Source: Guptibacillus hwajinpoensis
GTDB taxonomy: Bacteria > Bacillota > Bacilli > Bacillales > Guptibacillaceae
Assembly (NCBI RefSeq): GCF_029277305.1
Contig: NZ_CP119526.1
Length of the DNA: 64,000 nt
Direction: 5' to 3' (one strand)
Of this stretch, positions 9,217 through 18,179 are shown in pieces (position 1 is the stretch's first letter; every line of letters starts with the position of its first letter). The notes below the pieces were generated by a model. It saw nothing but the letters and a program-made list of their open reading frames with translations, ran no database searches and was not told the origin of the DNA. The position numbers and the translations under genes were made by a program.

Positions 9217-11682
9217 TTATTTTTGATTTTGAAGCTTCGTTACGACATCTGGTCCTACAGCATCTTCTCCACCAAGGACGCGGAAGTCGTATGCTTCTAG
9301 TTCGCTAACTGCTTCTGCTGTTTCTTTTGGAAGCATATCCGGTTTAACTAGAAGCATCGCTGCATTTTTCTTCGCCGCAAGTACGGATCCAGAAAGCGCA
9401 TCAGCAAAGTTCATTCCAGTAGAAACGTAGACACGAGCAGATGAATTGAGCTCTGTTGCAATTTCAGCTGCTGTTCCGAAGCGGTTCTCGCCTGCATAGC
9501 GTGCAGAAGTTCCAAGAAGATCATCCAAGTCCTTATTAACAGCTTGCTCTCCACCAACGACAATTGCATCTCGGATGCTTATAAGAGCGTTGTTCGTCTC
9601 ACGTGGGATGTCATCTGCTTCTGTTAGAAGAATAGGGTAGCCCATTCTTGCTGCGTACGGAGCGATTGCAAGCGCATCTGGGAAGTTTCTTCCGTTTGCA
9701 ACAATCGCTTTATCTGGTGAGCCACCGAGTAATGCTGCAATGTTCGCTGCTGTATCGTAGCGGTTCTCACCTTCTACACGGTCAACATCAAGCTTCATTC
9801 CTTCAAGCTGAAATTCAACATAGTTACTAACAGCACTGTTTCCACCTAGGATAATCACTTTCTCTGCACCAAGGCGTTTGATTTCTTCTTTAACTAGAGA
9901 GTTCAGTGAACCCGTTTCAGTTAGTAGAATTGGAGCGTCATACTTGTATGCAAGTGGTGCGCCTGCAAGTGCATCAGGGAATGAATCGCCTCGTGCGATC
10001 ACAACTGTATCAGCCGACTCCCATCCTTCTTGCGAGATTTTGACAGATGTTTCGTAGCGGTTCTCACCTTCTACTCGTTCAACATCTGCTTCAACGATAC
10101 GTGCTTCATCTGTTTGCTTCACCGTTCCAATTTCTTCAAGATACTCAGTGAACACTTCATAGTCAACGAAGTTAAGTTGTTCGATACGTCCTTCTGAAGC
10201 CGCTTGGCCCATTACATCATAACCGTCTCCGCCTTCAGCGATATAGGCGTTTGTTGCAACAGTGTACGTCGCGTCTGGATCGATATCTACATAGCCTTCA
10301 TCAGTTTTCACATTCACATCTAGAATGCGTCCGTCTACAGGAAGATCTTTATCAAACGCATATTTAATTCCAGATACGTGAGCGAATCGCCCTTGACCTG
10401 TTTCTAGTCCACTTACTCCGTGCTCAAGAGTAGCAATAATTTCTTCACCAGTAAGATCAATCGTAACAAGGTTGTTACCAAATGGCATTGTAGTCAACAC
10501 TTCACCTAACGTAATAGGTCCTTTATCAATCGATTCACGGATGCCTCCACCGTTCGTAATTGCGATCGTTGCATCTGTGAACTGCTGTGCTTTAAACAGC
10601 ATGCCGTCTGTAATCAAGTTACCAAGGTTTGTTTCACCAGATCGAACCGAACCACGTTTTCCATCTAAGTAAACCGTTGACTCTCCGACTACTTTCTTCT
10701 CTATTTCTTCAAGCGGTTTTTTTAGTTCTTCGAAAAGCTTCTGTGCTTCTGGGTCAGCTTCGTAAATTTTCTCATTATCTTTACTAGTGCTTAGGTCTAG
10801 AAGCTTCTCATCCCATTCCGTTAGAACGCCGTCTGCATTAAACGTTACTTGTAGATCACCAAGGTACTTGCTATATTCATTAGCTTGTACAACAAGTGTT
10901 GGCTCTTTGTCTTCATTTACAACAACTGCATCTTCAAGCTTCGTATGGCTATGTCCACCTACAACAACGTCGATGCCTTTAACCGTTTCAGCAAGCTTTA
11001 CTTCAACAGTCTTACCAAGGTGTGTAAGAGCTACAATTTTGTTAATTCCTTTATCTTGGAACATCTTAACCATCTTCTCAGCCTGCTCTTGATGGTTTAG
11101 GAATGAAATGGTGTCTCCAGGGCTTGATAGCTCGTCAGTTGATTCGATCGTTAGACCAAACACACCAACTTCTTCCCCGTTTACATCAAGGATCACTGCT
11201 GGATAAATCGTGCCATCATCGCCTGTCATCGCCATTTCATTTTTATAAAGAGGAGCGAGATAAGGATCTTTACTATAATCAATATTCGAGCTTACGATTG
11301 GGAATTTGGTTTGCTGTACGAATTCAGAGAATGTTTTTGGACCTTCATCGAATTCATGGTTTCCTGGTACCATCGCATCGTATTTCATCATGTTCATGAA
11401 TTGTACGTCAGCAAGGCCTTTGTATTTATTGAAAAATAGCGTTCCAGAGAATACGTCACCAGCATCTAATAGAATCGTGTTCGCACGTGCAGCGCGAATT
11501 TCCTCTACTGCAGTTAGTCGTCTAGGTGCATTATCAAGATGCGCATGCGTGTCGTTTGTATGCATAATTGTAAGATCAAAATCTCCAGGTGCTGCTTCTA
11601 CAGGAGCTGATGGTGCTGCAGCAATTGCCATTGCTAGTGCAGCTGTTGATAAGACGCCAAAAAGAGGTTTTTTCATGTTCAT
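9217..11682 (-). CDS. Secreted 5'-nucleotidase/cyclic phosphodiesterase-type protein with CWB2 repeats
   Basis: The protein has 821 residues with a signal peptide (about 1-30, ending VEAA). The metallophosphatase domain shows TNDTHAHL (about residue 41), DAGDVFSG, GNHEFDEG (about 106) and GGHSHT (about 241), the metal ligands of the UshA/YfkN family. The 5'-nucleotidase C-terminal domain follows (about 341-504), with the substrate-loop motifs TNGGGIR and EGGDGYD. Three CWB2 repeats begin near residue 534. Role by family: releasing phosphate and nucleoside from extracellular nucleotides. A perfect TATAAT lies upstream (minus strand, near 11735). It has its own terminator. Confidence 0.94.
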   Translation of the reverse strand: MNMKKPLFGVLSTAALAMAIAAAPSAPVEAAPGDFDLTIMHTNDTHAHLDNAPRRLTAVEEIRAARANTILLDAGDVFSGTLFFNKYKGLADVQFMNMMKYDAMVPGNHEFDEGPKTFSEFVQQTKFPIVSSNIDYSKDPYLAPLYKNEMAMTGDDGTIYPAVILDVNGEEVGVFGLTIESTDELSSPGDTISFLNHQEQAEKMVKMFQDKGINKIVALTHLGKTVEVKLAETVKGIDVVVGGHSHTKLEDAVVVNEDKEPTLVVQANEYSKYLGDLQVTFNADGVLTEWDEKLLDLSTSKDNEKIYEADPEAQKLFEELKKPLEEIEKKVVGESTVYLDGKRGSVRSGETNLGNLITDGMLFKAQQFTDATIAITNGGGIRESIDKGPITLGEVLTTMPFGNNLVTIDLTGEEIIATLEHGVSGLETGQGRFAHVSGIKYAFDKDLPVDGRILDVNVKTDEGYVDIDPDATYTVATNAYIAEGGDGYDVMGQAASEGRIEQLNFVDYEVFTEYLEEIGTVKQTDEARIVEADVERVEGENRYETSVKISQEGWESADTVVIARGDSFPDALAGAPLAYKYDAPILLTETGSLNSLVKEEIKRLGAEKVIILGGNSAVSNYVEFQLEGMKLDVDRVEGENRYDTAANIAALLGGSPDKAIVANGRNFPDALAIAPYAARMGYPILLTEADDIPRETNNALISIRDAIVVGGEQAVNKDLDDLLGTSARYAGENRFGTAAEIATELNSSARVYVSTGMNFADALSGSVLAAKKNAAMLLVKPDMLPKETAEAVSELEAYDFRVLGGEDAVGPDVVTKLQNQK

Positions 11683-11827
11683 GTACGTAATCCCTTCCCT
11701 TTCGAAAACTCTATTTTTGTCGGAATTTACCCTTTTTTCATTATATAACAGATTACTAGGTTAATGGTCCCTTTATTGGAACATTTAACAAATTCTAACT
11801 CATTCTTTAAGACTAGTTTCATAGGGT

Positions 11828-11857
11828 AAGGAAAGGCGGATTCCCCCGCCTATTTCC
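11828..11857 (-). terminator. Terminator-like hairpin after the endonuclease gene
   Basis: AGGAAATAGGCGG pairs with CCGCCTTTCCT around GGGAAT, with one unpaired base. The T-run is weak. It lies 5 bases beyond the stop codon of the gene ending at 11862. Confidence 0.55.
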
Positions 11858-11861
11858 TCAC

Positions 11862-14800
11862 TTATTTTCCTTTTAGTTCAGTCATAACATCGTCACTAAC
11901 CGCATTTGTTCCCCCAAGAATATGGAAGTTATTGATATCACTTTCTTGAATCGCATCTGAGATTGGATCTGGAATGTCGTTTTGTTTCACAAGTAGAATC
12001 GCTGCATCTTCTTTTGCAGCAAGTACAGATCCAGCAAGTGCATCGGCAAACTTAAGTCCTGTTGCAACGATTGCTGTATCAGCGTTCGGTGTAAGAACCG
12101 TAGCGATAGCGGCTGATGTTGCATAGCGGTCTTTTCCGCTATAGCGGACAGCGTTTGTTAACTGATCGTACACTTTTGGGCTAATAACGTCTTCTCCGCC
12201 AACGACAATTTGCTCGTCGGTTCCATTAAGAATCTTTTTCGTAACGGTTGGTAATTGTTCTTTCTCTGTAAGAACAATTGGATAACCATTTTTAGCTGCA
12301 TAGGAAGCAACAGAAAGGGCATCCGGGAAGTTACGGGCACTTGCAAGAATTGCTTTGTCCGGATTTCCACCAAGCTTAGCTGCGATGTTCACTGCTGTTT
12401 CATAACGATCTTCTCCGCCAACGCGTTCCACTTTAAGCCCAAGACTTTTCAGCGAGTATTCAGTGTACGTAGAAATAGCGGCAGGGCCACCAAGAATAAT
12501 CGCTTTTTCAGCACCTAGACGATCAATTTCCTTCTTTAGAGCAGAACTTAGCTCGTATTTCTCTGTTAAAAGAATCGGTGCGTCGTGCTTGTAAGCTAGC
12601 GGTGCGCCAGCAAGTGCGTCAGGGAACATGTCGCCTCTTGCAAGAACAATCGTATCCGCCTTGTCCCATCCTTTTTTGGAGATCTCAATCGCCGTTTCGT
12701 AGCGGTCTTCACCAGCTGTACGGTCAACCTTATTCTCCATTTGAATCTTCGCTAGAACTGGATCATGGTCACTCGCACGTCCATCTTCTTCGCTAAAATC
12801 AGCATTGATGTTAATGCTATCGATTGTAGTACGTTTTGCTAGATTGTTTGATACGAGAATATGATCAAGAACTTGAGAGTTTCCTTGGTATACGTAAGTG
12901 TAGCGCTCTTCAGATGGTAATTTCTCCATCATGTTTGTTAGCACGTCACCTTCAAGCGTATTGATTGGTGTTGAGAATTCGAAGTCATTCAAGTCACCTA
13001 GAACAACAACATTTGCATCGTCCATGTTTGAAACAACGTCTTTCACAAATCCATTAACGATTGACGCTTGTTCCATACGCTGAACTTCACTACCAAGAAC
13101 AACTGGATGCTCTGCACCAAATAGTGCGCCATCGCCGCCTTTTGAGTTGAAATGGTTCGCTACAACAACGACTTTTTCACCATTAAATTCAAACTCTGCA
13201 GCAAGTGGCTTACGAGAACTTTCGAATGCTTCGTTTGTAGGATCGATGCGCCCTGGGTTAAGTGTTAGGCCATTCGCATCAACACCTACTGAAGATGCTG
13301 CATCGCCAGCTGTTTTCTCTGGAAAATCAACGCGCTCTGGATTGTAGATAAAACCAACGCGAATGTTTCCGCCAGGCTGCCCGCCGTCTACTTTGTTTGC
13401 TGGTGCGATATCAGTAAACTTATAAGTAGGCCCGCCCGCTTCTTCAATAGCTTTAATGATTGTTTTGTAAGATTCACTTGCATCTGTTGTGCCGTCGTCA
13501 GTCGGACCATTGTTGTCCTGTACTTCAATGAGGCCGATAATATCAGGTGTTTTCATATTGTTTACGATTGAATCAGCAATCTTCGCTGTTTTGCTTTCCC
13601 CAACACCGTTGTAATAGTTCTCGATGTTGTATGTTGCTACAGTTAAATCGCCTTCTGAAGATTCAATTGTCGTTACTTCACGCTCTGTATCACCGTCGAT
13701 AACAGTAGGGAACGTACCTGTTGGACGAATTTTGAAATTGCCGTAATCGTAGCTTACGTTACCTGTAACAGAGCCATCTAATCGATCACCTGTCGTTACA
13801 TCAATATCAATACCGTCTACATCAATGAGCATACGCTCAGGGTTGTAATCTTCTGGTGAAATTAATAGGCCATCTGCACGTGTGAAAAGTTGATCAGAAC
13901 TTGCATTCACGTACACTGGAAGTTCATCGTATTTCACTGGACCTGAAATGGTTGCATCAGGAATTTCGATGAGCATGCCTTCAAGACTTTCATAGAAATC
14001 AAGTCCGTCCGTTGCAGCATCGAATGTTGTCATCTTGTCGTCTTCAATCACTTCAGTTGGAGGCGTACGATCGTCTCCTATAACAATTGCTTCTGGAAGT
14101 GTGTTACCAGAAGAAGCAACTGTCACGCTTGATGCTGTAATTTGAGTTGTTAGAAGATCTTTTGCGTCGCTGTAACCATCTTCTCTCCACTCTTTTACTT
14201 GACCATCTACTTCAACTCGATCGCCAACTTGAACGCCAGCGCCACCGCTTTTATAAACATAAATACCTTCTGATGTTGCTTCATTATCATCTGGTTGCTC
14301 TTCTTGCATGTAGAAACCGTTTGAACCCTTTTTCGCTGTTACGATTCCTTCTACTTTCGTAACGGCCATACCTTCGTATGGAGATGTGTGGTCTGCAGCT
14401 TGGATATCATGAATGCTGATTCCATCTGCTGATTTGAGGACTTTGTATTCAAAAGTAGCGACTTCACTAGTGTTACCGTCTTTTGCTGCAACGGCTTTGA
14501 TTGTCATGTTATTCGTTAGTTCGATTGGAGCTGTGTATTCCGTGCTACTAGCCGTTGGTGCACTACCATCGGTTGTGTAATGAATTGTTGCACCATCTTC
14601 AGCTGTCGCAAGTGTTACTTTCGTGCCTTCTACTACAGATCCCGCTTTCGGATTTGCTGTAACAGAGAATGCTTTTTCAATAACGTCTGCTGCGTTACGA
14701 GGTACGAGTTTGTATTCATTATAGTTATAATCGATTACGCCTTTTATGATCTCGTAGGTTGTTCCAACTTCAAGTAACGTTTTGTCGTTAGGCTTAAGGA

Positions 14801-15671
14801 CAAATTCACCAGTATCGTCTGTTGCAGTGAAGTTTCCATTGCTGTCGACAGATTCAACTTTAACGTTAGTAAACTCTGTGAATTCGGCTTCGTGCTGCTC
14901 ACCATTATCTTTTGATAGATCCGTTGACTTAAGAGACTGCGGAGATGGAATTCCTTTATCAGGAGTTGTATTCTCTACAGATGATGCTTGGATTTGCTCC
15001 ATGCCGTAGAAATCAGTGATTGAACCTTGAGCTGTTACTTCATCACCAGGCTTAGCTGTGATCCCAGCTGCGCGAATGATAATTCCAGCTGTTTCATCTT
15101 GAATAAAGAGGTTCGTTTGACCACCAGCTTCAAATGCTGCTGTTGCGATCCCTTTTACTTTAACTTGTGTGTTTTTTGCTTCTTGTCGTGCTTCATTTAT
15201 TGTTGAGAGTTTAATAGGGTCAGGGTCTGGGGTTGTGCTATCAGGGAATGTGTACGTTGATGGATTTTTAAGACCCGGTGCACCGAAGTATGCTTCGAGG
15301 CTTCCGGTGATCTGGATTTTCTTTCCTTTATTTTCGGGATGATCGACTAGGTTGAGTTCTGTTCGTAGATTGTTATTAGGTAACTGAACAGGTAGAATGT
15401 TCTCTGCTTTTGTTTCATCTGCAGAATCTGCAATAGCGATGTTTGTTTTCACATTATTCGGATCATCTAAGTTATAAGATGGTCCACTTGACGTGGTTCC
15501 TACAATATAACCTTCTACTGTTGCAGAACCAGTATTGTTTGCGATCGCTTCACTTACGGAAATGGTTCCCTCAGCAGAAGCATATTGTGAAACTGGTAAT
15601 GCGAAAAAGCTAAGAACCATTGAGAAAATGAGCGCAACGCTCATTAAACGACGTGTTGACCTTCGTTCCAA
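11862..15671 (-). CDS. Secreted ExeM/YhcR-like endonuclease with OB folds and CWB2 repeats
   Basis: The protein has 1269 residues. The TTG start at 15671 lies behind GGGGGGAA. After a signal peptide (about 1-33) come a DUF6359-like/OB region (about 35-145), a YhcR-type OB fold (about 150-235), a chitobiase-type Ig-like domain with IHYTTDGSAP (about 335-410) and a further OB-like domain (about 415-520). The endonuclease/exonuclease/phosphatase domain runs from about 677 to 972: VATYNIENYY, IGLIEVQDN, VANHFNSKGGD, VVLGDLNDFEF, LDHILVS and ASDHDPV, covering the metal and catalytic His/Asp/Glu residues. Three CWB2 repeats complete the protein from about 982. Role by family: degradation of extracellular DNA. 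It pairs logically with the neighbouring 5'-nucleotidase, which would dephosphorylate the products. Confidence 0.92.
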   Translation of the reverse strand: MERRSTRRLMSVALIFSMVLSFFALPVSQYASAEGTISVSEAIANNTGSATVEGYIVGTTSSGPSYNLDDPNNVKTNIAIADSADETKAENILPVQLPNNNLRTELNLVDHPENKGKKIQITGSLEAYFGAPGLKNPSTYTFPDSTTPDPDPIKLSTINEARQEAKNTQVKVKGIATAAFEAGGQTNLFIQDETAGIIIRAAGITAKPGDEVTAQGSITDFYGMEQIQASSVENTTPDKGIPSPQSLKSTDLSKDNGEQHEAEFTEFTNVKVESVDSNGNFTATDDTGEFVLKPNDKTLLEVGTTYEIIKGVIDYNYNEYKLVPRNAADVIEKAFSVTANPKAGSVVEGTKVTLATAEDGATIHYTTDGSAPTASSTEYTAPIELTNNMTIKAVAAKDGNTSEVATFEYKVLKSADGISIHDIQAADHTSPYEGMAVTKVEGIVTAKKGSNGFYMQEEQPDDNEATSEGIYVYKSGGAGVQVGDRVEVDGQVKEWREDGYSDAKDLLTTQITASSVTVASSGNTLPEAIVIGDDRTPPTEVIEDDKMTTFDAATDGLDFYESLEGMLIEIPDATISGPVKYDELPVYVNASSDQLFTRADGLLISPEDYNPERMLIDVDGIDIDVTTGDRLDGSVTGNVSYDYGNFKIRPTGTFPTVIDGDTEREVTTIESSEGDLTVATYNIENYYNGVGESKTAKIADSIVNNMKTPDIIGLIEVQDNNGPTDDGTTDASESYKTIIKAIEEAGGPTYKFTDIAPANKVDGGQPGGNIRVGFIYNPERVDFPEKTAGDAASSVGVDANGLTLNPGRIDPTNEAFESSRKPLAAEFEFNGEKVVVVANHFNSKGGDGALFGAEHPVVLGSEVQRMEQASIVNGFVKDVVSNMDDANVVVLGDLNDFEFSTPINTLEGDVLTNMMEKLPSEERYTYVYQGNSQVLDHILVSNNLAKRTTIDSININADFSEEDGRASDHDPVLAKIQMENKVDRTAGEDRYETAIEISKKGWDKADTIVLARGDMFPDALAGAPLAYKHDAPILLTEKYELSSALKKEIDRLGAEKAIILGGPAAISTYTEYSLKSLGLKVERVGGEDRYETAVNIAAKLGGNPDKAILASARNFPDALSVASYAAKNGYPIVLTEKEQLPTVTKKILNGTDEQIVVGGEDVISPKVYDQLTNAVRYSGKDRYATSAAIATVLTPNADTAIVATGLKFADALAGSVLAAKEDAAILLVKQNDIPDPISDAIQESDINNFHILGGTNAVSDDVMTELKGK

Positions 15672-15824
15672 ATTTTATTCCCCCCGGATATGTAGTCGAA
15701 TTTTGGTGTTACTACCACCAATTGTCAGTATACAATATCTTTCGACCTAGATGTGTAAAAATAGCGTAAATAGTCTAATAGTTGAATACGCTTTCTTCGT
15801 GTTTTGAGAGGGGGGGTCAAGAGG

Positions 15825-15852
15825 GGGGGGTCAGGTACGTGCCTGACCCCCC
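15825..15852. repeat. GGGGTCAGG-type palindrome
   Basis: GGGGGGTCAGG pairs with CCTGACCCCCC around TACGTG, with one G-T mismatch. A partial second copy of the left arm (GGGGGGTCAA) lies immediately before it (15811-15820). It lies upstream of the endonuclease gene in a 555-bp non-coding gap. Confidence 0.85.
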
Positions 15853-16060
15853 TTAAAGACAAATCGCCCCATTTAGCGCGTTTTGTCCACGCTGGGAGGA
15901 CACTATTAAAATACTTCTTTTCCTTACTTATGAACCTCTGCACAATGTATAGATTTTATTAAATCATTATACAACTATAGAATTATAGGGAATTGATTCA
16001 ATTATTCTGTCGTTCAAAACCCAGATCAAAAGACCTAAATCGTATCGTATTCCGGACATT
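15853..16060. other. Non-coding part of the 15672-16227 gap, no recognised feature
   Basis: Apart from the palindrome to its left, this AT-rich stretch shows no convincing gene. It should include the promoter of the endonuclease gene, but no confident -35/-10 pair was identified. Confidence 0.5.
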
Positions 16061-16097
16061 AAAAAAACCACCTTATCGATGGCTCGATTTGGTGGTT
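16061..16097 (-). terminator. Terminator downstream of the DprA gene
   Basis: AACCACC (16066-16072) pairs with GGTGGTT (16091-16097) around a long loop. Seven T follow on the minus strand. It lies about 130 bases beyond the dprA stop. Confidence 0.7.
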
Positions 16098-16126
16098 GAG
16101 AGGCAGGTTTATCTTCTTCTATCTTT

Positions 16127-16190
16127 CATCTTTCCCTGATGGGTTGGAAGCCATCATGCTCTTGGTAGGGAAGATGGATCTTGAAGATCC
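16127..16190. other. Possible structured RNA or repeat in the DprA 3' region
   Basis: An outer stem CATCTTTCCCT (16127-16137) with AGGGAAGATG (16167-16176) encloses an inner stem GATGG/CCATC (16138-16155). A separate hairpin GGATCT/AGATCC follows at 16176-16190. No known RNA family was recognised. It could be the 3' UTR of dprA or a decayed repeat. Confidence 0.35.
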
Positions 16191-16227
16191 TTGAGGGATC
16201 AATACGGGGTTTTATTAAGTAGATTTG

Positions 16228-17148
16228 TTAATTATGATCGTTTGGTATTTCAGAGACTATGGGAATCTCGATTTCTTTCCTTATTATTGACGCTTGGAAC
16301 TCCAATCGACTAATAAAGGAGGTAGCGCTTACATAAGGGTGAACACCTTTTGATAATAAATGATTTAGTCCATGAGACGATTGACTGTCATTGTTTTGGA
16401 AGGCAAAGACTTTTCTTGCTTGCTTCTCTGCAAAGTGTGCTGTCGTCATGGCACCACTTTTCACTTCAGCTTCCATAATGACAACATGACTTGACCATGC
16501 GCTAATGAGCGCGTTTCGCTGGATGAATTGCTTCGGCTTGGGCGCTGTGCCAGGTGGATACGGGGAGATAACAGCACCCTGATCAATGATGGCTTCGAAG
16601 AGCGAGCGGTGCTCTTTCGGGTAACAGTCATCGACACCATGTGCAACAAAGGCTATCGGACGCCCACGATTCGCGAGGCAGGCTACGTGAGCGTATTGAT
16701 CGACTCCTTTTGCGAGACCGCTTATAACGGGTATACCAAGGCTTGAGAGCTTGTAGGCTAATTCTTCAGTAGCAAACCTTGTTTGATTGGAACACGTGCG
16801 TGAACCAACAATGGCTACGGAAGGGAATTGTGGCTGGATAAGGCCTTTGTAATACAAAAGAACGGGTGATTCAGGTACATCTTTTGCGTAATAAGGATAC
16901 AGCGGGTCATCTCGGGGTAACAGCCAGATCTCCTTTTGATAAACAAGTTCAAGAATGCGTTTCGGTTTCTCTAATGACCGTGCTGCTAGTATCGCTTCAC
17001 GAGCACGCTGTGAGATTCCTTTTACTTCTTGAAGTTCAGCAGGAGAGGCATGATAGACTCGTTCGGGACTTCCAAATACAGCCAGCAGCTTCTTTTGCGT
17101 TACTGGTCCAATATGCGGAATTGAACTAAGCCAGATCCAGCGCTCCAT
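16228..17148 (-). CDS. DprA/Smf-family protein, divergent
   Basis: The protein has 306 residues, the usual size for DprA. The N-terminus has a helix-hairpin-helix-like segment (IPHIGPVTQKKLLAVF; VKGISQRAREAIL). The Rossmann fold shows VGSRTCSNQTRFATEELAY, ISGLAKGVDQYAH and CYPKEHRSLFEAI. Several normally strict positions differ: SPYPPG for SEYPPG, RNALISAWS for RNRIIAGLS, and HGVDD where GCGID is usual. The gene lacks the usual topA neighbour and stands alone beside a transposase gene, with weak ribosome binding. By family it would bind ssDNA and load RecA during transformation. The sequence drift and context make a second, specialised copy plausible. The competence gene itself would be expected elsewhere. 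Confidence 0.8.
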   Translation of the reverse strand: MERWIWLSSIPHIGPVTQKKLLAVFGSPERVYHASPAELQEVKGISQRAREAILAARSLEKPKRILELVYQKEIWLLPRDDPLYPYYAKDVPESPVLLYYKGLIQPQFPSVAIVGSRTCSNQTRFATEELAYKLSSLGIPVISGLAKGVDQYAHVACLANRGRPIAFVAHGVDDCYPKEHRSLFEAIIDQGAVISPYPPGTAPKPKQFIQRNALISAWSSHVVIMEAEVKSGAMTTAHFAEKQARKVFAFQNNDSQSSHGLNHLLSKGVHPYVSATSFISRLEFQASIIRKEIEIPIVSEIPNDHN

Positions 17149-17193
17149 TCATTCACATCTCTTTCACAAGTAGTTTTCAAAAAGAGGTTCTTC

Positions 17194-17814
17194 CTACCAT
17201 TCAGGAAGATTTGTAAGTAAGTAGATTCGTTTGCCACTAAAAGTAGGCAGTTGCTTTTTTAGTTCTGGTGGAGCTAATGGATCCGAACTGTGCATATAAC
17301 GGCGGTAAGCTTCTCGGGCTGGTTTTTCAAACAGTGATAGTATGTAGTCGGGATATGCGTGTGAATCCTTTTTATATGAAAAATAGGCGCGATAACTGCT
17401 CCAGGCATAGTCCTCTGGTTTAACAACCATCTGGGCTTTAACTGGATTAAGGTGAATGTATTTGCTTACGTCAATTTCATATAACATTGAATCAAGCAGT
17501 TCAGCGGAATAGCGGCCTTGAAATACGTGTCCTGAATACTCATATTTGTCGTTGAAATATCTTGCATAATTGGAGTTAAGAACTTTCATGATTTCACCAG
17601 GGGGATGATCGAAGGTTTCAATTGAGAGGTGCACATGGTTAGTCATGAGACAGTATGCGTGTAGGCGGAACGGAAATACCTGACGAGCTTGTTCTAGAAA
17701 TGCAAAGTACTTCAGTCGATCAATTCGTTCTTCAAATAACGGCGCCTTACGGTTCCCTCGGCAAGTAATATGATACTTCGCACCTGGAAACCAATTGCGT
17801 TTTTTACGAGCCAT
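17194..17814 (-). CDS. REP-associated tyrosine transposase (RAYT, IS200/IS605-like Y1 family)
   Basis: The protein has 206 residues. The N-terminus YHITCRGNRKAPLFEERIDRL, the HUH-type metal motif MTNHVHLSIE and the region YARYFNDKYEYSGHVFQGRY followed by YIHLNPVKAQMV are typical of RAYT proteins. The Tyr within SKYIHLNP or nearby is the candidate nucleophile. AAAGGAGC lies upstream of the ATG. No transposon ends flank it as in an insertion sequence. Instead, palindromic repeats lie on its upstream side (17976, 18078 and 18124), which is the arrangement expected for a domesticated RAYT and its REP elements. Confidence 0.9.
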   Translation of the reverse strand: MARKKRNWFPGAKYHITCRGNRKAPLFEERIDRLKYFAFLEQARQVFPFRLHAYCLMTNHVHLSIETFDHPPGEIMKVLNSNYARYFNDKYEYSGHVFQGRYSAELLDSMLYEIDVSKYIHLNPVKAQMVVKPEDYAWSSYRAYFSYKKDSHAYPDYILSLFEKPAREAYRRYMHSSDPLAPPELKKQLPTFSGKRIYLLTNLPEW

Positions 17815-17975
17815 TCGAATTGCTCCTTTAGCAAGGAAAGTGGGGAATTTCTACTATATCGGGGGGTTGATAATTGTAGTATACCACCTTTCAAGAATTT
17901 GGGAATAGCTAATTTATAAATTATTCAGAAATATTTTTTATTTCATTTGGAGGAATTTTGAGGTGATGGTAATAG

Positions 17976-18019
17976 GGAGAGGGGGTAGGGGGGGCACGTG
18001 CCCCCCCTACCCCCTCTCC
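17976..18019. repeat. 44-bp perfect palindrome upstream of the RAYT gene
   Basis: The 22-base left arm (17976-17997) ends in GGGGCAC and is followed at once by its exact reverse complement (17998-18019), with no spacer. The arm contains a GTAG tetranucleotide. It lies about 160 bases upstream of the transposase start in a 365-bp gap that otherwise holds the composite element at 18078-18151. Confidence 0.9.
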
Positions 18020-18072
18020 TCTCCAAACCCCTTACCACATATAATCTCATCGCTATTTGAAGTCTATAAAAC

Positions 18073-18106
18073 AGCAAAAAAGTGTCCGTCTGGGGCGGAC
18101 ACTTTT
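18073..18106 (-). terminator. Terminator of the amylopullulanase gene, part of a composite element
   Basis: AAAAGTGTCCG (18078-18088) pairs with CGGACACTTTT (18096-18106). The minus strand continues with T residues. It has the same design as the hairpin at 2417-2441, including the TTTTGTCTTT linker to the adjacent GGGGTCA palindrome. Confidence 0.85.
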
Positions 18107-18123
18107 CGCTGTTTTGTCTTTTG

Positions 18124-18151
18124 ATGGGGTCAGACAGGGGCCAGACCCCAT
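18124..18151. repeat. GGGGTCAG-family palindrome, degenerate centre
   Basis: ATGGGGTC (18124-18131) pairs with GACCCCAT (18144-18151) around a 12-base centre. It sits between the amylopullulanase stop and its terminator, exactly as the palindrome at 2461 does for the wall hydrolase gene. Confidence 0.8.
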
Positions 18152-18179
18152 TTTGCGCTCAATGCTGCTATTACTCTCT

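Noticed and set aside
11306..11764. 152-codon plus-strand frame opposite the 5'-nucleotidase
   Set aside because: Antisense to the metallophosphatase domain, no recognisable family.
11765..11820. TTAACA-like hexamers upstream of the 5'-nucleotidase as a Pho box
   Set aside because: Only one good hexamer and one poor one, in the orientation opposite to the gene; insufficient.
17963..18100. Plus-strand frame starting ATG after GGAGG near the RAYT palindrome
   Set aside because: The frame runs through the 44-bp palindrome and a terminator, coding Gly/Pro runs; a chance frame.
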